A stretch of DNA of 54,682 nt from an uncultured Veillonella sp. (GTDB lineage Bacteria > Bacillota > Negativicutes > Veillonellales > Veillonellaceae): NCBI GenBank assembly GCA_915066865.1, contig CAJZEE010000004.1, positions 1 to 54,682 on the forward strand, given 5' to 3'. Below are positions 16,532 through 25,064 of this stretch, in pieces. The first letter of the stretch is position 1, and every line of letters starts with the position of its first letter. The notes under the pieces are model-generated. The model did not search any database. It was not told the origin of the DNA and worked only from the letters and a program-made list of their open reading frames with translations. The position numbers were made by a program, and so were the translations under genes.

Positions 16532-17915
16532 ATTTCCCTAGACAAAAACGACTAAATAGTTCGTCGATCATGGATTCTCGGATGGTGTCGCCTGTGATGT
16601 CGCCTAGTAGTTCCCAAGCGCTACGCAGGTCGGTAGCTACAAAGTCTACAGGCATGCCCATGTCGATGGAGGAGAGGGCTTGTTCGACTTGTGCCTTTGC
16701 TTGTTCCATAAGGCTAATGTGGCGCACGTTACTAATCATGGCTCTGTTGTCTTGTTTTACGCGACCGCCGTAGACGAGTTCTTGCACCCATTTGGAAAGA
16801 ACTGCAGAGCCTTCGCCTTCTTTAGCACTAATGCGTTCAATAGCTGTAAAATTCCCGTGTTCTTTAATATTTTCATCTGTAACGACTTGTGCCACGTCAG
16901 ACTTATTAAGGAGTACGATGGTGTTTAAACCGCTCACAGAGGTCAAAATTTCGATTTCTTCAGGGTTTAACGGAGTAGATCCATCAATAACACAGAGCAC
17001 GATGTCTGCTTTGTTGATATAATCACGAGCACGCTCCACACCAAGGGCTTCTACCGTATCTTGTGTATCCCGAATACCTGCCGTATCGATGAGGCGTAGA
17101 GAAATGCCTTCTACGGTCATATATTCTTCAATGCTGTCCCGCGTCGTACCAGGAATATCCGTTACGATAGCGCGGTTTTCGCGTAAAAGAGCGTTCATAA
17201 GGCTCGATTTACCTGCATTTGGACAGCCTACAATAACCGTTGTAATGCCATCGCGAATGAGACGACCTGTATTCGCTGTGGACAAGAGATCCTCCATGGC
17301 TTTCAAAATAGGCTGCAACTGATCGCGAACCTCTTGGCTCGTTACATCCTCGATATCCTCCTCAGGATAGTCGATGGTTACCTCTAAATGAGCAATCATG
17401 GCGATGAGCTGTTCACGCACATCTTTCACAAAGGATGAAACAGTCCCATCTAGCTGAGATACAGCAAGGGAGAGAGAGTCCTCTGTTTTTGCTTCAATAA
17501 TATCAATGATCGCCTCCGCTTGAGTGAGGTCGATACGTCCGTTCATAAAGGCGCGCTTCGTAAATTCGCCGGCCTCAGCCATGCGTACATTGTGATTGAC
17601 GAGCAATTTCAGAATTTGTCGAACTGGCACAATGCCACCGTGACACTGAATTTCCACCACATCTTCCGCCGTGTAGGAATGAGGTCCTTTCATTAATAGT
17701 ACAAGAACCTCGTCGATGGTCTTGTTCGTCATTGGATCCACAATAGTCCCATATTGAATCGTTCTATTTTGGCGGTCCATCAAAGGAACGGTGCCAGTGC
17801 TCTTGAACAGGCTATTTACAATAGGAAAACTATCCTTGCCGCTGACCCGAATAATACCCACCCCACCGATGCCGGGCGGTGTCGCAATGGCCGCTATTGT
17901 ATCATCTATATACAT
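16530..17915 (-). CDS. mnmE: tRNA modification GTPase MnmE (TrmE)
   Basis: The 461-aa GTPase works with MnmG on U34 of tRNA. The N-terminal folate-binding domain begins with DTIAAIATPPGIGGVGIIRVSG. The central helical domain is interrupted by the G domain, with GCPNAGKS (230-237), DIPGTTRD (G2) and DTAGIRDT (G3). The C-terminus ends in the conserved CLGK, whose Cys is part of the family signature. GGAG lies 6 nt before the ATG. Upstream is a long hairpin spacer and then jag. Confidence 0.96.
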   Translation of the reverse strand: MYIDDTIAAIATPPGIGGVGIIRVSGKDSFPIVNSLFKSTGTVPLMDRQNRTIQYGTIVDPMTNKTIDEVLVLLMKGPHSYTAEDVVEIQCHGGIVPVRQILKLLVNHNVRMAEAGEFTKRAFMNGRIDLTQAEAIIDIIEAKTEDSLSLAVSQLDGTVSSFVKDVREQLIAMIAHLEVTIDYPEEDIEDVTSQEVRDQLQPILKAMEDLLSTANTGRLIRDGITTVIVGCPNAGKSSLMNALLRENRAIVTDIPGTTRDSIEEYMTVEGISLRLIDTAGIRDTQDTVEALGVERARDYINKADIVLCVIDGSTPLNPEEIEILTSVSGLNTIVLLNKSDVAQVVTDENIKEHGNFTAIERISAKEGEGSAVLSKWVQELVYGGRVKQDNRAMISNVRHISLMEQAKAQVEQALSSIDMGMPVDFVATDLRSAWELLGDITGDTIRESMIDELFSRFCLGK

Positions 17916-17970
17916 ACATATCTCCGTATTTCGATTATCTAGTATTTGTTTTTGTATATGTTCTTCGCCT

Positions 17971-18028
17971 GTGAAAGTTAAACTAAACTAATCTTTGCAT
18001 GCGAAGATTAACTTAGGTTAGCTTTCAC
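17971..18028. repeat. Long imperfect palindrome upstream of mnmE
   Basis: Two arms of about 25 nt, starting GTGAAAGTTAA and ending TTAGCTTTCAC, meet around GCATGC. Paired blocks are GTGAAAG/CTTTCAC, TAA/TTA, CTAA/TTAG and TAATCTT/AAGATTA with symmetric mismatches. Each end carries the recurrent CTTTCAC motif. The left arm also contains TTTAAC, a possible -35 for mnmE (minus strand). Confidence 0.65.
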
Positions 18029-18051
18029 CATAACCTAAAGAATAAAGGGAA

Positions 18052-18092
18052 CAGCCCTCAAGTAACGGAAAATCCTAGCTACTTGAAAGCTG
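18052..18092 (-). terminator. Stem-loop downstream of jag
   Basis: CAGC..TCAAGTA pairs with TACTTGA..GCTG around a loop of about 17 nt; on the minus strand it is followed by TTCCCTTTATT. It probably ends or attenuates the rpmH-jag transcript. Confidence 0.5.
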
Positions 18093-18104
18093 CACCACTA
18101 TATT

Positions 18105-18902
18105 TTATTTTTTGTACGAAATCACAACGTGACGGAATGGTTCATCCCCTTCACTGTTGGTAACAACGTTTTTATCCCCTTGAAGGGCAGTATGAATGAT
18201 TTTACGTTCAAAAGCATTCATCGGTTCTAAGGAAACCTTTTGACGGTTACGTTTCACCTTAGAAGCCAAACGTTTCGCAAGATTTACCAATGTTTCTTCT
18301 CGGCGAGAACGATAGTTTTCCACATCTACCACGATATGGCAGTGGCCAGATACATCCTTGTGAGCCACGAGATTTGTTAAGTATTGAATAGCATCCAATG
18401 TTTGACCATGTTTGCCGATCAAAATACCTAAATCTTCGCCGTGTACTTGGAATGTAATCTTGTCTTTGGTCATCATCTTTTCGATAACCACAGTGAGGCC
18501 CATTTGCGTAAACATATCATCGAGGAATTGTTTACCTTTTTCAGCAATTTCTTGTTGATCTTCTTTTGAAAGTTCTTTTTTAGAAGGTTTTTCCGTTACA
18601 GTACTTTCAGAAGTTTCAATTGCTGTATCTTGTACTTCTGTTTCGCTTGTTGCCACTGGTTCGGAAGCAATAGCTACAGATTGTTCTTCTGCATTAGCTA
18701 CTTCTTTTGCAGTAGCAGATTGAGCCAAAGCAGTGAAGAATAAGCGAACAACTGCTGGTTTACGACCAATGCCTAAAAATCCACTAGAAGGTTGTTCTAA
18801 GACTTTAGTTTCTACCAATTCTTGACCTTCAGCGGCTAATTGAGCTACACCTTTAGCAATGGCATCTTCAATGGTTTTAGCAGATACATCGATAAATTCC
18901 AT
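18105..18902 (-). CDS. khpB: Jag/KhpB (EloR) family RNA-binding protein
   Basis: The 265-aa product has three parts: the Jag N-terminal domain (1-56, SSGFLGIGRKPAVVRLFF), an acidic Thr/Glu/Val-rich linker (about 60-120), then a KH domain with the GKHG loop (ILIGKHGQTLDAIQYL) and an R3H domain near the C-terminus. Homologues bind RNA and influence cell elongation in pneumococcus. It lies 9 nt after yidC, the usual Firmicutes arrangement. GGAGG precedes the ATG. Confidence 0.92.
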   Translation of the reverse strand: MEFIDVSAKTIEDAIAKGVAQLAAEGQELVETKVLEQPSSGFLGIGRKPAVVRLFFTALAQSATAKEVANAEEQSVAIASEPVATSETEVQDTAIETSESTVTEKPSKKELSKEDQQEIAEKGKQFLDDMFTQMGLTVVIEKMMTKDKITFQVHGEDLGILIGKHGQTLDAIQYLTNLVAHKDVSGHCHIVVDVENYRSRREETLVNLAKRLASKVKRNRQKVSLEPMNAFERKIIHTALQGDKNVVTNSEGDEPFRHVVISYKK

Positions 18903-18911
18903 AATTGCCTC

Positions 18912-19577
18912 CTACTTAGCGTTCAAATTTTTGTAAATGAAATGCTGTTGAATCAATTGGAATACGTTAGAAACTACCCAGTAGATAACGAGACCAGATG
19001 GGAAGCTCAAAGAAATGTAACCAATGAATAAAGGCATAAAGATTGTCATAATCTTTTGTTGTTGCGCAGCTGCACCAGTTGCACCATTACTAGTTTGACG
19101 AGACATAACCCATGTGGATAATGCACTCAAAATAGGTAAGATGTACATTGGATCTGGATCGCCAAGGCTAGGCAACCACAAGAATTGTACAAAGTTTGGA
19201 TCGTATGGGTAATCTTTCAAAGCCCAGTAAATCGCGATCAAGAATGGCATTTGTACCAACAATGGCAAGCAACCAGCCAATGGGTTAACGCCCATTTCTT
19301 TGTACAATGCACCCATTTCCGCTTGCAGTTTTGCAGGATCGTTTTTGTATTTATCTTGCAATTGTTTCATGCGAGGCTGCAATTCTTGCATAGCCTTCAT
19401 GGATTTGATTTGCTTAACAGTAAGTGGTGCCAAAATCGCTTTAATAACGATTGTTAAAAGGATAATAGCCACACCGTAGCTTGGATAACCTATCATTTGA
19501 GTCAATTGGAACGCATAAGTTACCAATGTGCTCATTAAATCAACGATAGGTTGGAAAATACCACTTAAAAAGTCCAT
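18912..19577 (-). CDS. yidC: Membrane protein insertase YidC (Oxa1 family)
   Basis: The 221-aa insertase has the core Oxa1 fold without the large periplasmic domain of E. coli YidC. The first core helix (YGVAIILLTIVIKAILAPL) carries the Arg/Lys-equivalent region, followed by the cytoplasmic coiled-coil hairpin (KAMQELQPRMKQLQDKYKNDPAKLQAEM) and four further membrane segments. The length suits Gram-positive-type YidC but lacks an obvious lipobox. AAGGAG precedes the ATG. It follows yidD and is followed by jag. Confidence 0.94.
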   Translation of the reverse strand: MDFLSGIFQPIVDLMSTLVTYAFQLTQMIGYPSYGVAIILLTIVIKAILAPLTVKQIKSMKAMQELQPRMKQLQDKYKNDPAKLQAEMGALYKEMGVNPLAGCLPLLVQMPFLIAIYWALKDYPYDPNFVQFLWLPSLGDPDPMYILPILSALSTWVMSRQTSNGATGAAAQQQKIMTIFMPLFIGYISLSFPSGLVIYWVVSNVFQLIQQHFIYKNLNAK

Positions 19578-19699
19578 TGTTTCTCCTTTTTCATACAGTC
19601 CGAAATCGTCCTTTGCGCATCTATATATCGTTATGGTATGGTCTAAATTTCATCCATACAGATGCTCAGGTATTTCCAAAACTGTGCTCGATGGTGGTG

Positions 19700-19756
19700 G
19701 TGAAAGTTACTTTCACAGAACACATCCAGCCTAATCCCACGTGGGTTAGGGAACTG
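19700..19756 (-). promoter_or_regulatory. Palindrome and hairpin between yidD and yidC
   Basis: A 17-nt palindrome GTGAAAGTTACTTTCAC (19700-19716) lies 123 nt before yidC. Next to it, CCAG.CTAA.CCCAC / GTGGG.TTAG..CTGG (19726-19756) forms a hairpin that overlaps the yidD stop codon. Either could modulate yidC expression. Confidence 0.45.
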
Positions 19757-19967
19757 GATCGTAGCCACCCTTATGGAAAGGATGACAGCGAAGAATGCGT
19801 TTTAAACCCATCCAGCTACCTTTCAAAGGACCATATTTTTCGATGGCCTGCAGAGTATATGTGGAACATGTCGGATAATAACGGCAACATCCAGGTTTTA
19901 AGGGAGATATGGCGAGCTGATAAAACCTAATTAAAAGTCGTAAAAGCATAGTTATACAGCGTTTCAT
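19746..19967 (-). CDS. yidD: Membrane protein insertion efficiency factor YidD
   Basis: The 73-aa amphipathic protein has the family core YQLAISPLKPGCCRYYPTCSTY with three conserved Cys, then GLKRILRCHPFHKGGYDPVP. It assists YidC-dependent insertion. The ATG at 19967 is chosen because GGAGG lies 5 nt before it; a longer frame to 19997 has no such site. It sits between rnpA and yidC as in most bacteria. Confidence 0.95.
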   Translation of the reverse strand: MKRCITMLLRLLIRFYQLAISPLKPGCCRYYPTCSTYTLQAIEKYGPLKGSWMGLKRILRCHPFHKGGYDPVP

Positions 19968-20015
19968 GGAAACCTCCATATACACAAAAAGGACCAAAGC
20001 CTCTAACTTGTGGTC

Positions 20016-20375
20016 CTATTTATCATTTTGTATCAATAATTTGCTTTTTCGCAAGAGATACAAAATCTCCTTTTCCGCTTTTTCGTAGGTAGCGTTTTTC
20101 AGAGGGCCACGTCCAACAATTACGATATGATACCCTTCGCGAATGGCGTGCTGATTGAGGCGATATACCTCTTTCATCAGGCGTCTAGCTCGGTTGCGCT
20201 CCACTGCACAACCAACCTTTTTGCCTGTTACAAAACCAATGCGCGTAGGTTGCTTTGCCACGGGCATACGATACAGTACACACATACGACCTACTTCGTA
20301 TTTTCCGTGCTTATACACAAGGCGATATTCATTATTGTGCGTCAGTCGTCTTGCTTTATCAAGGCAATAATCCAT
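20016..20375 (-). CDS. rnpA: Ribonuclease P protein component
   Basis: The 119-aa basic protein is the subunit of RNase P that helps its RNA cleave tRNA 5' leaders. The central RNR motif reads CAVERNRARRLMKEVYR, and RIGFVTGKKVG is also typical. The ATG at 20375 lies 8 nt from AAGGA and is preferred over the ATG at 20381, only 2 nt from it. rpmH lies just upstream with a small hairpin between. Confidence 0.95.
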   Translation of the reverse strand: MDYCLDKARRLTHNNEYRLVYKHGKYEVGRMCVLYRMPVAKQPTRIGFVTGKKVGCAVERNRARRLMKEVYRLNQHAIREGYHIVIVGRGPLKNATYEKAEKEILYLLRKSKLLIQNDK

Positions 20376-20403
20376 ATGCATTATCCTTAAGTCCTAAGAA
20401 TAG

Positions 20404-20431
20404 AAAAACTTGGCAGCAGCGCCAAGTTTTT
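20404..20431 (-). terminator. Attenuating hairpin between rpmH and rnpA
   Basis: AAAAACTTGGC / GCCAAGTTTTT encloses a 6-nt loop and is T-flanked on both strands. Because rpmH and rnpA share a promoter, it may set a high rpmH to rnpA ratio. Confidence 0.75.
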
Positions 20432-20454
20432 TCTCCTGCCTAACAGCTATTATA

Positions 20455-20589
20455 TTATGCAGATAAGCGTTTTCTGCCTTTTGCACGTCTTCTTTTCAAA
20501 ACGAGACGGCCACCAATAGTTTTCATGCGTTCACGGAAACCATGGGTACGTTTTCTCCAAAGAGTATTTGGTTGGTAAGTACGTTTCAT
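20455..20589 (-). CDS. rpmH: 50S ribosomal protein L34
   Basis: The 44-aa basic protein is read directly from the minus strand. It starts MKRTYQPNTLWRKRTHGF, continues with RERMKTIGGRLVLKRRRAKGR and ends KRLSA, the full L34 pattern. GAGGAGG precedes the ATG. A consensus promoter lies 56 nt upstream of the start codon. Confidence 0.97.
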   Translation of the reverse strand: MKRTYQPNTLWRKRTHGFRERMKTIGGRLVLKRRRAKGRKRLSA

Positions 20590-20644
20590 TAGTAAAACAC
20601 CTCCTCGTCATTCTGTATTGTTTTACTTATACCATAACAGGGTA

Positions 20645-20673
20645 ATTATAGAGGTAAAACGTAAATTTGTCAA
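20645..20673 (-). promoter_or_regulatory. Consensus promoter of rpmH-rnpA
   Basis: A perfect TTGACA (20668-20673, minus strand) and a perfect TATAAT (20645-20650) are separated by 17 nt. This is the best sigma-A promoter seen in the window. Confidence 0.9.
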
Positions 20674-20761
20674 TATAATAAAGGGGTTCTGCTGTGAGTT
20701 CTTGTATTTCTGAAAATAATTCTACTACACATTTTATCCTGTAATTGATGTTACGTTTCCA

Positions 20762-20837
20762 GGGGGAGGAATATAGGGATCCTTCATCGCTCCATACTCA
20801 TCGTAAAGTCGCTCAAAAGTACCCTATATTCCCTCCC
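20762..20837. repeat. Origin-flanking hairpin element A
   Basis: The left arm GGGGGAGGAATATAGGG pairs with CCCTATATTCCCTCCC, with a mismatch or bulge in the G-rich part. The loop of about 43 nt contains TCGCTCCATACTCATCG followed by TAAAGTCGCTCAAAA, shared with elements B and C. Confidence 0.85.
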
Positions 20838-20968
20838 TAAGACAACCCTAATGTCACCTTCAACACAACTACACGATGTAAACGTGACATCAATTTATCA
20901 GTATATAAGAACTCACAACCTTAATTTTTTTATATTAGACAAATTTACATTTTAATCTCCAGTTGAAG

Positions 20969-21044
20969 GGAGGAGGAATAGATGTGGTTTTTTCCCTCCA
21001 TACTCATCGTAAGTCGGTCAAAAATCCACATCTATTCCTGCTCC
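20969..21044. repeat. Origin-flanking hairpin element B
   Basis: A 19-nt arm pairs at 18 of 19 positions: GGAGGAGGAATAGATGTGG with CCACATCTATTCCTGCTCC. The loop carries CCCTCCATACTCATCG followed by TAAGTCGGTCAAAAA. Orientation is the same as A. Confidence 0.85.
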
Positions 21045-21348
21045 TAACACATTCTAATGACTACTCATACACCTACCACCAGTATAAAAAGTAGTATCAG
21101 TTTTTATAGGAAATCTAAAAGTCTTTCAGAATACGGATCTAAGATTTAACAAATGTTACCTTTTAACCTCTTGCTAGGAAAGGGGGAAAATTGATGCTAT
21201 TAATTTCCTCTGACTTCTCTCCCCGATTTTCATTTAAGTTGTGTTGATAACGTTTTATAAACAGATCTAATGTAGATTGATAGAAGGTATATCTATTACT
21301 TTTTTGGTTATATGTATAAAAATCATAAAATTATATGGTTGGAGGAGG

Positions 21349-21412
21349 GGAAGTGAAACTACTTTTTGAGCGACTTGCGTCAGGATGGAGCGATAAAAGT
21401 AGTTTCACTTCC
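21349..21412. repeat. Origin-flanking hairpin element C (inverted)
   Basis: A perfect 18-bp stem GGAAGTGAAACTACTTTT / AAAAGTAGTTTCACTTCC encloses a 28-nt loop. The reverse complement of the loop reads ATCGCTCCATCCTGACG followed by CAAGTCGCTCA, matching A and B. The space between B and C (21045-21348) holds AT-rich sequence and a possible decayed copy at 21178-21225. Confidence 0.85.
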
Positions 21413-21477
21413 TATCCCAAAAGTAATAGATATACCAAGAGAAAATTAAAATATACATTATAAACAGTTTATAAAAG

Positions 21478-21790
21478 TTATCCACAGATTGAATGACAAA
21501 TTACTTATTTTTTGGTACAATCATACTTGAAATTAGGAAAAATTATATATTTTTATAGGTTTTTGATGGATAACTTTCGAGGTTATCCACATTTTTTCTC
21601 TTTTAGTTTATAAAAACTGAAAAATCAGTAATTATCTATATAAAATAGACTTTTATTTTTACTTATTCACAGGTTATACACAAGTTATTCACAGGAATAA
21701 TAGTTTTTTCCACATCTTTTACAATGGTTATGCACATTATTCCTAAAGTTATACACATTTATCGCAATAGTTATTCACAAGAGGCACGTC
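21478..21790 (+). other. oriC: oriC, DnaA-box cluster upstream of dnaA
   Basis: Nine DnaA-box-like 9-mers lie in this 313-nt AT-rich stretch, all in plus orientation. Perfect TTATCCACA occurs at 21478 and 21583. TTATTCACA occurs at 21663, 21685 and 21771. TTATACACA occurs at 21674 and 21749, TTATGCACA at 21728 and TTTTCCACA at 21706. Together with the cluster after dnaA this forms the bipartite origin usual in Firmicutes. Confidence 0.9.
21493..21521 (+). promoter_or_regulatory. Probable dnaA promoter
   Basis: ATGACA (21493-21498) and TACAAT (21516-21521) are 17 nt apart. The promoter lies between two perfect DnaA boxes (21478 and 21583), suggesting autoregulation by DnaA. Confidence 0.55.
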
Positions 21791-23365
21791 ATGCAGTCAT
21801 TTGATTTAAATAATATATGGGAACATATATTGCAAGAGGCGAAAAAGAATATGCAGCATTTACCTGACGCATTGTATTTGCGCGTCACGTCATCGTTGAT
21901 TCCCATGTCTCTCGAAAGTCATTCGATCCATATTGGGGTCATGCAAACATTTGTAAAAAACTTAATCGACCAGCAGCCGCAGATTAGCAAGGCTTTGCAG
22001 GATGCTATTACTACGGTCATCGGTTCCCATCGGGATATGGTATTATTCGATTTCAATCAAGAGAGTGTAGATACTACCTTTGTTGATGAAAGTCTCATCG
22101 ATACGCCAGTTGTAGCACCGCTAATGCCTTTACCTCCTATAGTAGAGGAAAAGGCTCATCAAGAGGAGTTTTACACACCAGTCTATCAAGATCCTGTCTA
22201 TATAGACCGTGCACCAGCGCCTGTGGAAATTCCAGACGAACCAATGGTAGCTACACCAAAGAAATCCACAGAAACAACGCCAACATTGCAGTCTGATAAT
22301 GTACCTGTGGATTTATCGTTATCTAATCTCAATCCGGCGTACCGTTTTGATAACTACGTAACGGGCAACGCCAACCGCATTCCTTTTGGAGCTGCTCAAA
22401 ATGTAGCTGAATTTCCAGGCGGCGACTACAATCCTCTCTTTATCTACGGTCCATCTGGCCTCGGAAAAACACACTTGATGCATGCCATTGGCAATGCTAT
22501 CAAGGAAAATCATCCACATATGAAGGTCATGTCCATTACGAGCGAAAACTTTATGAATATTTTCGTCGAAACATTGCAGCGCAACCAAGGTAAATTATTC
22601 CGCAATACATTCCGCAATATCGATGTTCTCATGATTGACGATATTCAGTTCCTTGAAAGCCGTGAAAGTACGAAAACTGAGCTGTTTAATACGTTCAATG
22701 AATTATTAAATAACAACAAGCAAATCGTACTTACCTCTGATACGATGCCAAACGATATGGAACAGTTCGAAGATCGTCTTCGCTCTCGTTTCCAAGCTGG
22801 CTACATTGCCACAATGGAAAATCCAGATTTAGAAACGCGCATCGCCATCTTCAGATCACTGCTCGAACGAGAATATAAAAAGAATCGCATTATTCGTATC
22901 GATAATGATTCAATTAACTACGTAGCATTGCAATTTAGCGAAAACGTCCGCGTATTGCAAGGTGCTTTCACCAAGCTCATCGGTACAGCATCCATCGATC
23001 AACGTCTCGAATCTATCGACCTAGAATACACAAAACACGCCTTGGCTGGCCTCGTTCATACCGAAGAGGTGAATATGGTTAATATTGAAAGCATCCAGAA
23101 TTTTGTGAGTTCTTATTTCAATATTAAAAAGCAAGACCTACTCGGCAAGAAACGAAAAGCCCAATTCGCATTTCCACGGCAAATCGCCATGTATCTATGC
23201 CGCGATATGATCAATGAAAGCTATCCTCAAATCGCAGCAGCTTTTTCTCGTGACCATACGACAATTCTCCATGCGTACGATAAAATAACGAAGGAAATTG
23301 AAAAAAACGAAGAAACTAAACGAATGGTTGCAGAAATTAAACAGAAATTAACAACCTGTGGATAA
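21791..23365 (+). CDS. dnaA: Chromosomal replication initiator protein DnaA
   Basis: The 524-aa AAA+ initiator has an N-terminal helicase-loading domain (1-90), a long poorly conserved linker (about 105-175, rich in Pro, Val and Glu), and the AAA+ core. The core has Walker A GPSGLGKT (220-227) and Walker B LMIDD (280-284). The C-terminal DNA-binding domain carries the signature RDHTTILHAYD (487-497). It is longer than the roughly 450 aa common in Firmicutes because of the linker. GAGG lies 6 nt before the ATG. DnaA boxes flank it on both sides. Confidence 0.97.
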   Translation: MQSFDLNNIWEHILQEAKKNMQHLPDALYLRVTSSLIPMSLESHSIHIGVMQTFVKNLIDQQPQISKALQDAITTVIGSHRDMVLFDFNQESVDTTFVDESLIDTPVVAPLMPLPPIVEEKAHQEEFYTPVYQDPVYIDRAPAPVEIPDEPMVATPKKSTETTPTLQSDNVPVDLSLSNLNPAYRFDNYVTGNANRIPFGAAQNVAEFPGGDYNPLFIYGPSGLGKTHLMHAIGNAIKENHPHMKVMSITSENFMNIFVETLQRNQGKLFRNTFRNIDVLMIDDIQFLESRESTKTELFNTFNELLNNNKQIVLTSDTMPNDMEQFEDRLRSRFQAGYIATMENPDLETRIAIFRSLLEREYKKNRIIRIDNDSINYVALQFSENVRVLQGAFTKLIGTASIDQRLESIDLEYTKHALAGLVHTEEVNMVNIESIQNFVSSYFNIKKQDLLGKKRKAQFAFPRQIAMYLCRDMINESYPQIAAAFSRDHTTILHAYDKITKEIEKNEETKRMVAEIKQKLTTCG

Positions 23366-23468
23366 CTCTGTGGATATACGGTGAATAACTTTGTGGATAT
23401 CCTAAAACTCATACTTTGATGTTAATATGTGGATAAGTAGGTACAAACTATCAACATAGTTATACACA
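23357..23468. other. DnaA-box cluster downstream of dnaA
   Basis: Reverse-orientation boxes TGTGGATAA occur at 23357 (overlapping the dnaA stop) and 23428. TGTGGATAT occurs at 23369 and 23392, and GGTGAATAA at 23380. A forward TTATACACA lies at 23460. It faces the opposite way from the upstream cluster. The rest of the gap to dnaN (23469-23691) is AT-rich with no further feature recognised; it could hold the unwinding element. Confidence 0.85.
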
Positions 23469-23691
23469 ACCCATAATTCACACAGTTAGTGGCGCCAAAT
23501 CACTTTTACACATATAAACAGGCCCCTACTATTACTACTACTAAAACTAACAAACAATCAAAAAACCAGTAGAAATAGATCTACCGTAGAATATCTATAG
23601 AGCATCTACGATAGTAAACATTGAATATTACAAACAAAGCAAGTAATTATTAGTGCTTTTACAATATATAAAAATCATAAAGGAGTAACAT

Positions 23692-24804
23692 ATGCATATT
23701 ACATTCCCTAAAGCAAATCTCCAAAAAGCAATTAACGTATTGCAAAAGGTATCTCAAAATAAAACAAGTTCCAACTTACCAGGTGCTATCTACATGACTA
23801 CAAAAAATGGTCAAGTAGAATTGCAAGGTAACGACTTTGAACTCGGCATTCGCTTAACCATCGATGGAGACATTAAAGAACCTGGTACTTTAGTGGTAGG
23901 TTCCCGCTATTTCCAAGAATTAATTCGCAAATTGCCTGGCGATACTATTGAACTTTACAAACCAGAAGACGGAAATTCTTTGACTATCACATCTGGATCT
24001 TCCGAATTTAACCTTGTTACATTACATCCAGATGATTTTTCCTTGGTGGAACAAATTCACGACCAAGATCATGTAAACATCGACAGCTTTGCTATGAAAG
24101 AACTCATCGATTTAACAAATTATGCAGCTGCTACTGATGAAGATCGTCCTGTATTTACCGGTGCTCTTCTTGAAATCAAAGAAAACGAAGTGACTATGGT
24201 TGCTACCGATACACACCGTATGGCTGTTAAAAAAATTACCATCGATGAACCAGCAACGACTCCAATGCGCGCTATCATCCCTACAAAAACGTTGGCTGAA
24301 GTATCTCGTTTATTACCAACAGATAATCCAGCTATGATCAATATCATTTGGAATCGTACACAAATCGTATTTAATTTTGAATCTATTTATATTATTTCTC
24401 GCTTAATCGAAGGCACATATCCTGAATATGAAAAGGTAATTCCTTCTCAATTCGATTCTAGCGCTGTAATCGATCGCCGTGAATTCGCTGGTGCTGTTGA
24501 TCGCGTATCCTTGTTGGCTAAAGACATCAGTTATAACGTAATTCGTTATGATTGGTCTGAAAGCAATGTCACATTGTCTACTCAAAATACTGAAATCGGT
24601 ATGGCAAAAGAAGACGTAGCTGTTGAATTTAAAGGCACACCTTTTACAATATCTTTCAATGGTCGCTACATCTCTGACATCTTGCGTCACAGCACAGGCG
24701 ATAATATTCACTTGTTCTTAAAACAAAATGGTCCTGTTGTCATTCGACAAGACAATAATCCGAACTATACATACGTAGTAACACCAGTTCGTACGAATGC
24801 ATAA
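23692..24804 (+). CDS. dnaN: DNA polymerase III beta sliding clamp
   Basis: The 370-aa ring protein consists of three repeated clamp domains of about 120 aa. It starts MHITFPKANLQKAINVLQKV and ends with NPNYTYVVTPVRTNA, the typical C-terminal strand with (M/T)P(V/M)R. The GALLEIKENEVTMVATDTHRMAVKK segment of domain 2 is diagnostic. AAGGAG lies 6 nt before the ATG. It is the usual gene after dnaA. Confidence 0.97.
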   Translation: MHITFPKANLQKAINVLQKVSQNKTSSNLPGAIYMTTKNGQVELQGNDFELGIRLTIDGDIKEPGTLVVGSRYFQELIRKLPGDTIELYKPEDGNSLTITSGSSEFNLVTLHPDDFSLVEQIHDQDHVNIDSFAMKELIDLTNYAAATDEDRPVFTGALLEIKENEVTMVATDTHRMAVKKITIDEPATTPMRAIIPTKTLAEVSRLLPTDNPAMINIIWNRTQIVFNFESIYIISRLIEGTYPEYEKVIPSQFDSSAVIDRREFAGAVDRVSLLAKDISYNVIRYDWSESNVTLSTQNTEIGMAKEDVAVEFKGTPFTISFNGRYISDILRHSTGDNIHLFLKQNGPVVIRQDNNPNYTYVVTPVRTNA

Positions 24805-24827
24805 CCTTTATCACATAGGAGAACATT

Positions 24828-25061
24828 ATGAAAGAGCAACAGCAGGTACCCATTCATACGGAGTACATTCAAATTGATCAGTTGTTGAAGTTAGAAGGCA
24901 TCATTGAAACAGGTGGTCAAATTAAATCTTTCATCGATGAAGGCATCCTTACCTTGAATGGTCAGGTCGTAACGGAAAAACGCAAGAAATGCCGCGTTGG
25001 TGATGTAATTTCTTGTGAAGGTCTCGATGTAGACCTCATAATTACACAAGAGGAGGCATAA
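24828..25061 (+). CDS. S4 domain RNA-binding protein (YaaA/RlbA-like)
   Basis: The 77-aa product consists of a single S4 domain: LLKLEGIIETGGQIKSFIDEG, LNGQVVTEKRKKCRVGDVIS, then a last strand. It corresponds to the small gene between dnaN and recF in Bacillus, where a ribosome-related role has been suggested. The stop codon is 3 nt from the recF start, so the two are probably translationally linked. Confidence 0.9.
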   Translation: MKEQQQVPIHTEYIQIDQLLKLEGIIETGGQIKSFIDEGILTLNGQVVTEKRKKCRVGDVISCEGLDVDLIITQEEA

Positions 25062-25064
25062 TCG

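Noticed and set aside
20590..21477. Small protein-coding genes among the origin hairpins
   Set aside because: Frames are short, cross the palindromes and lack ribosome binding sites.
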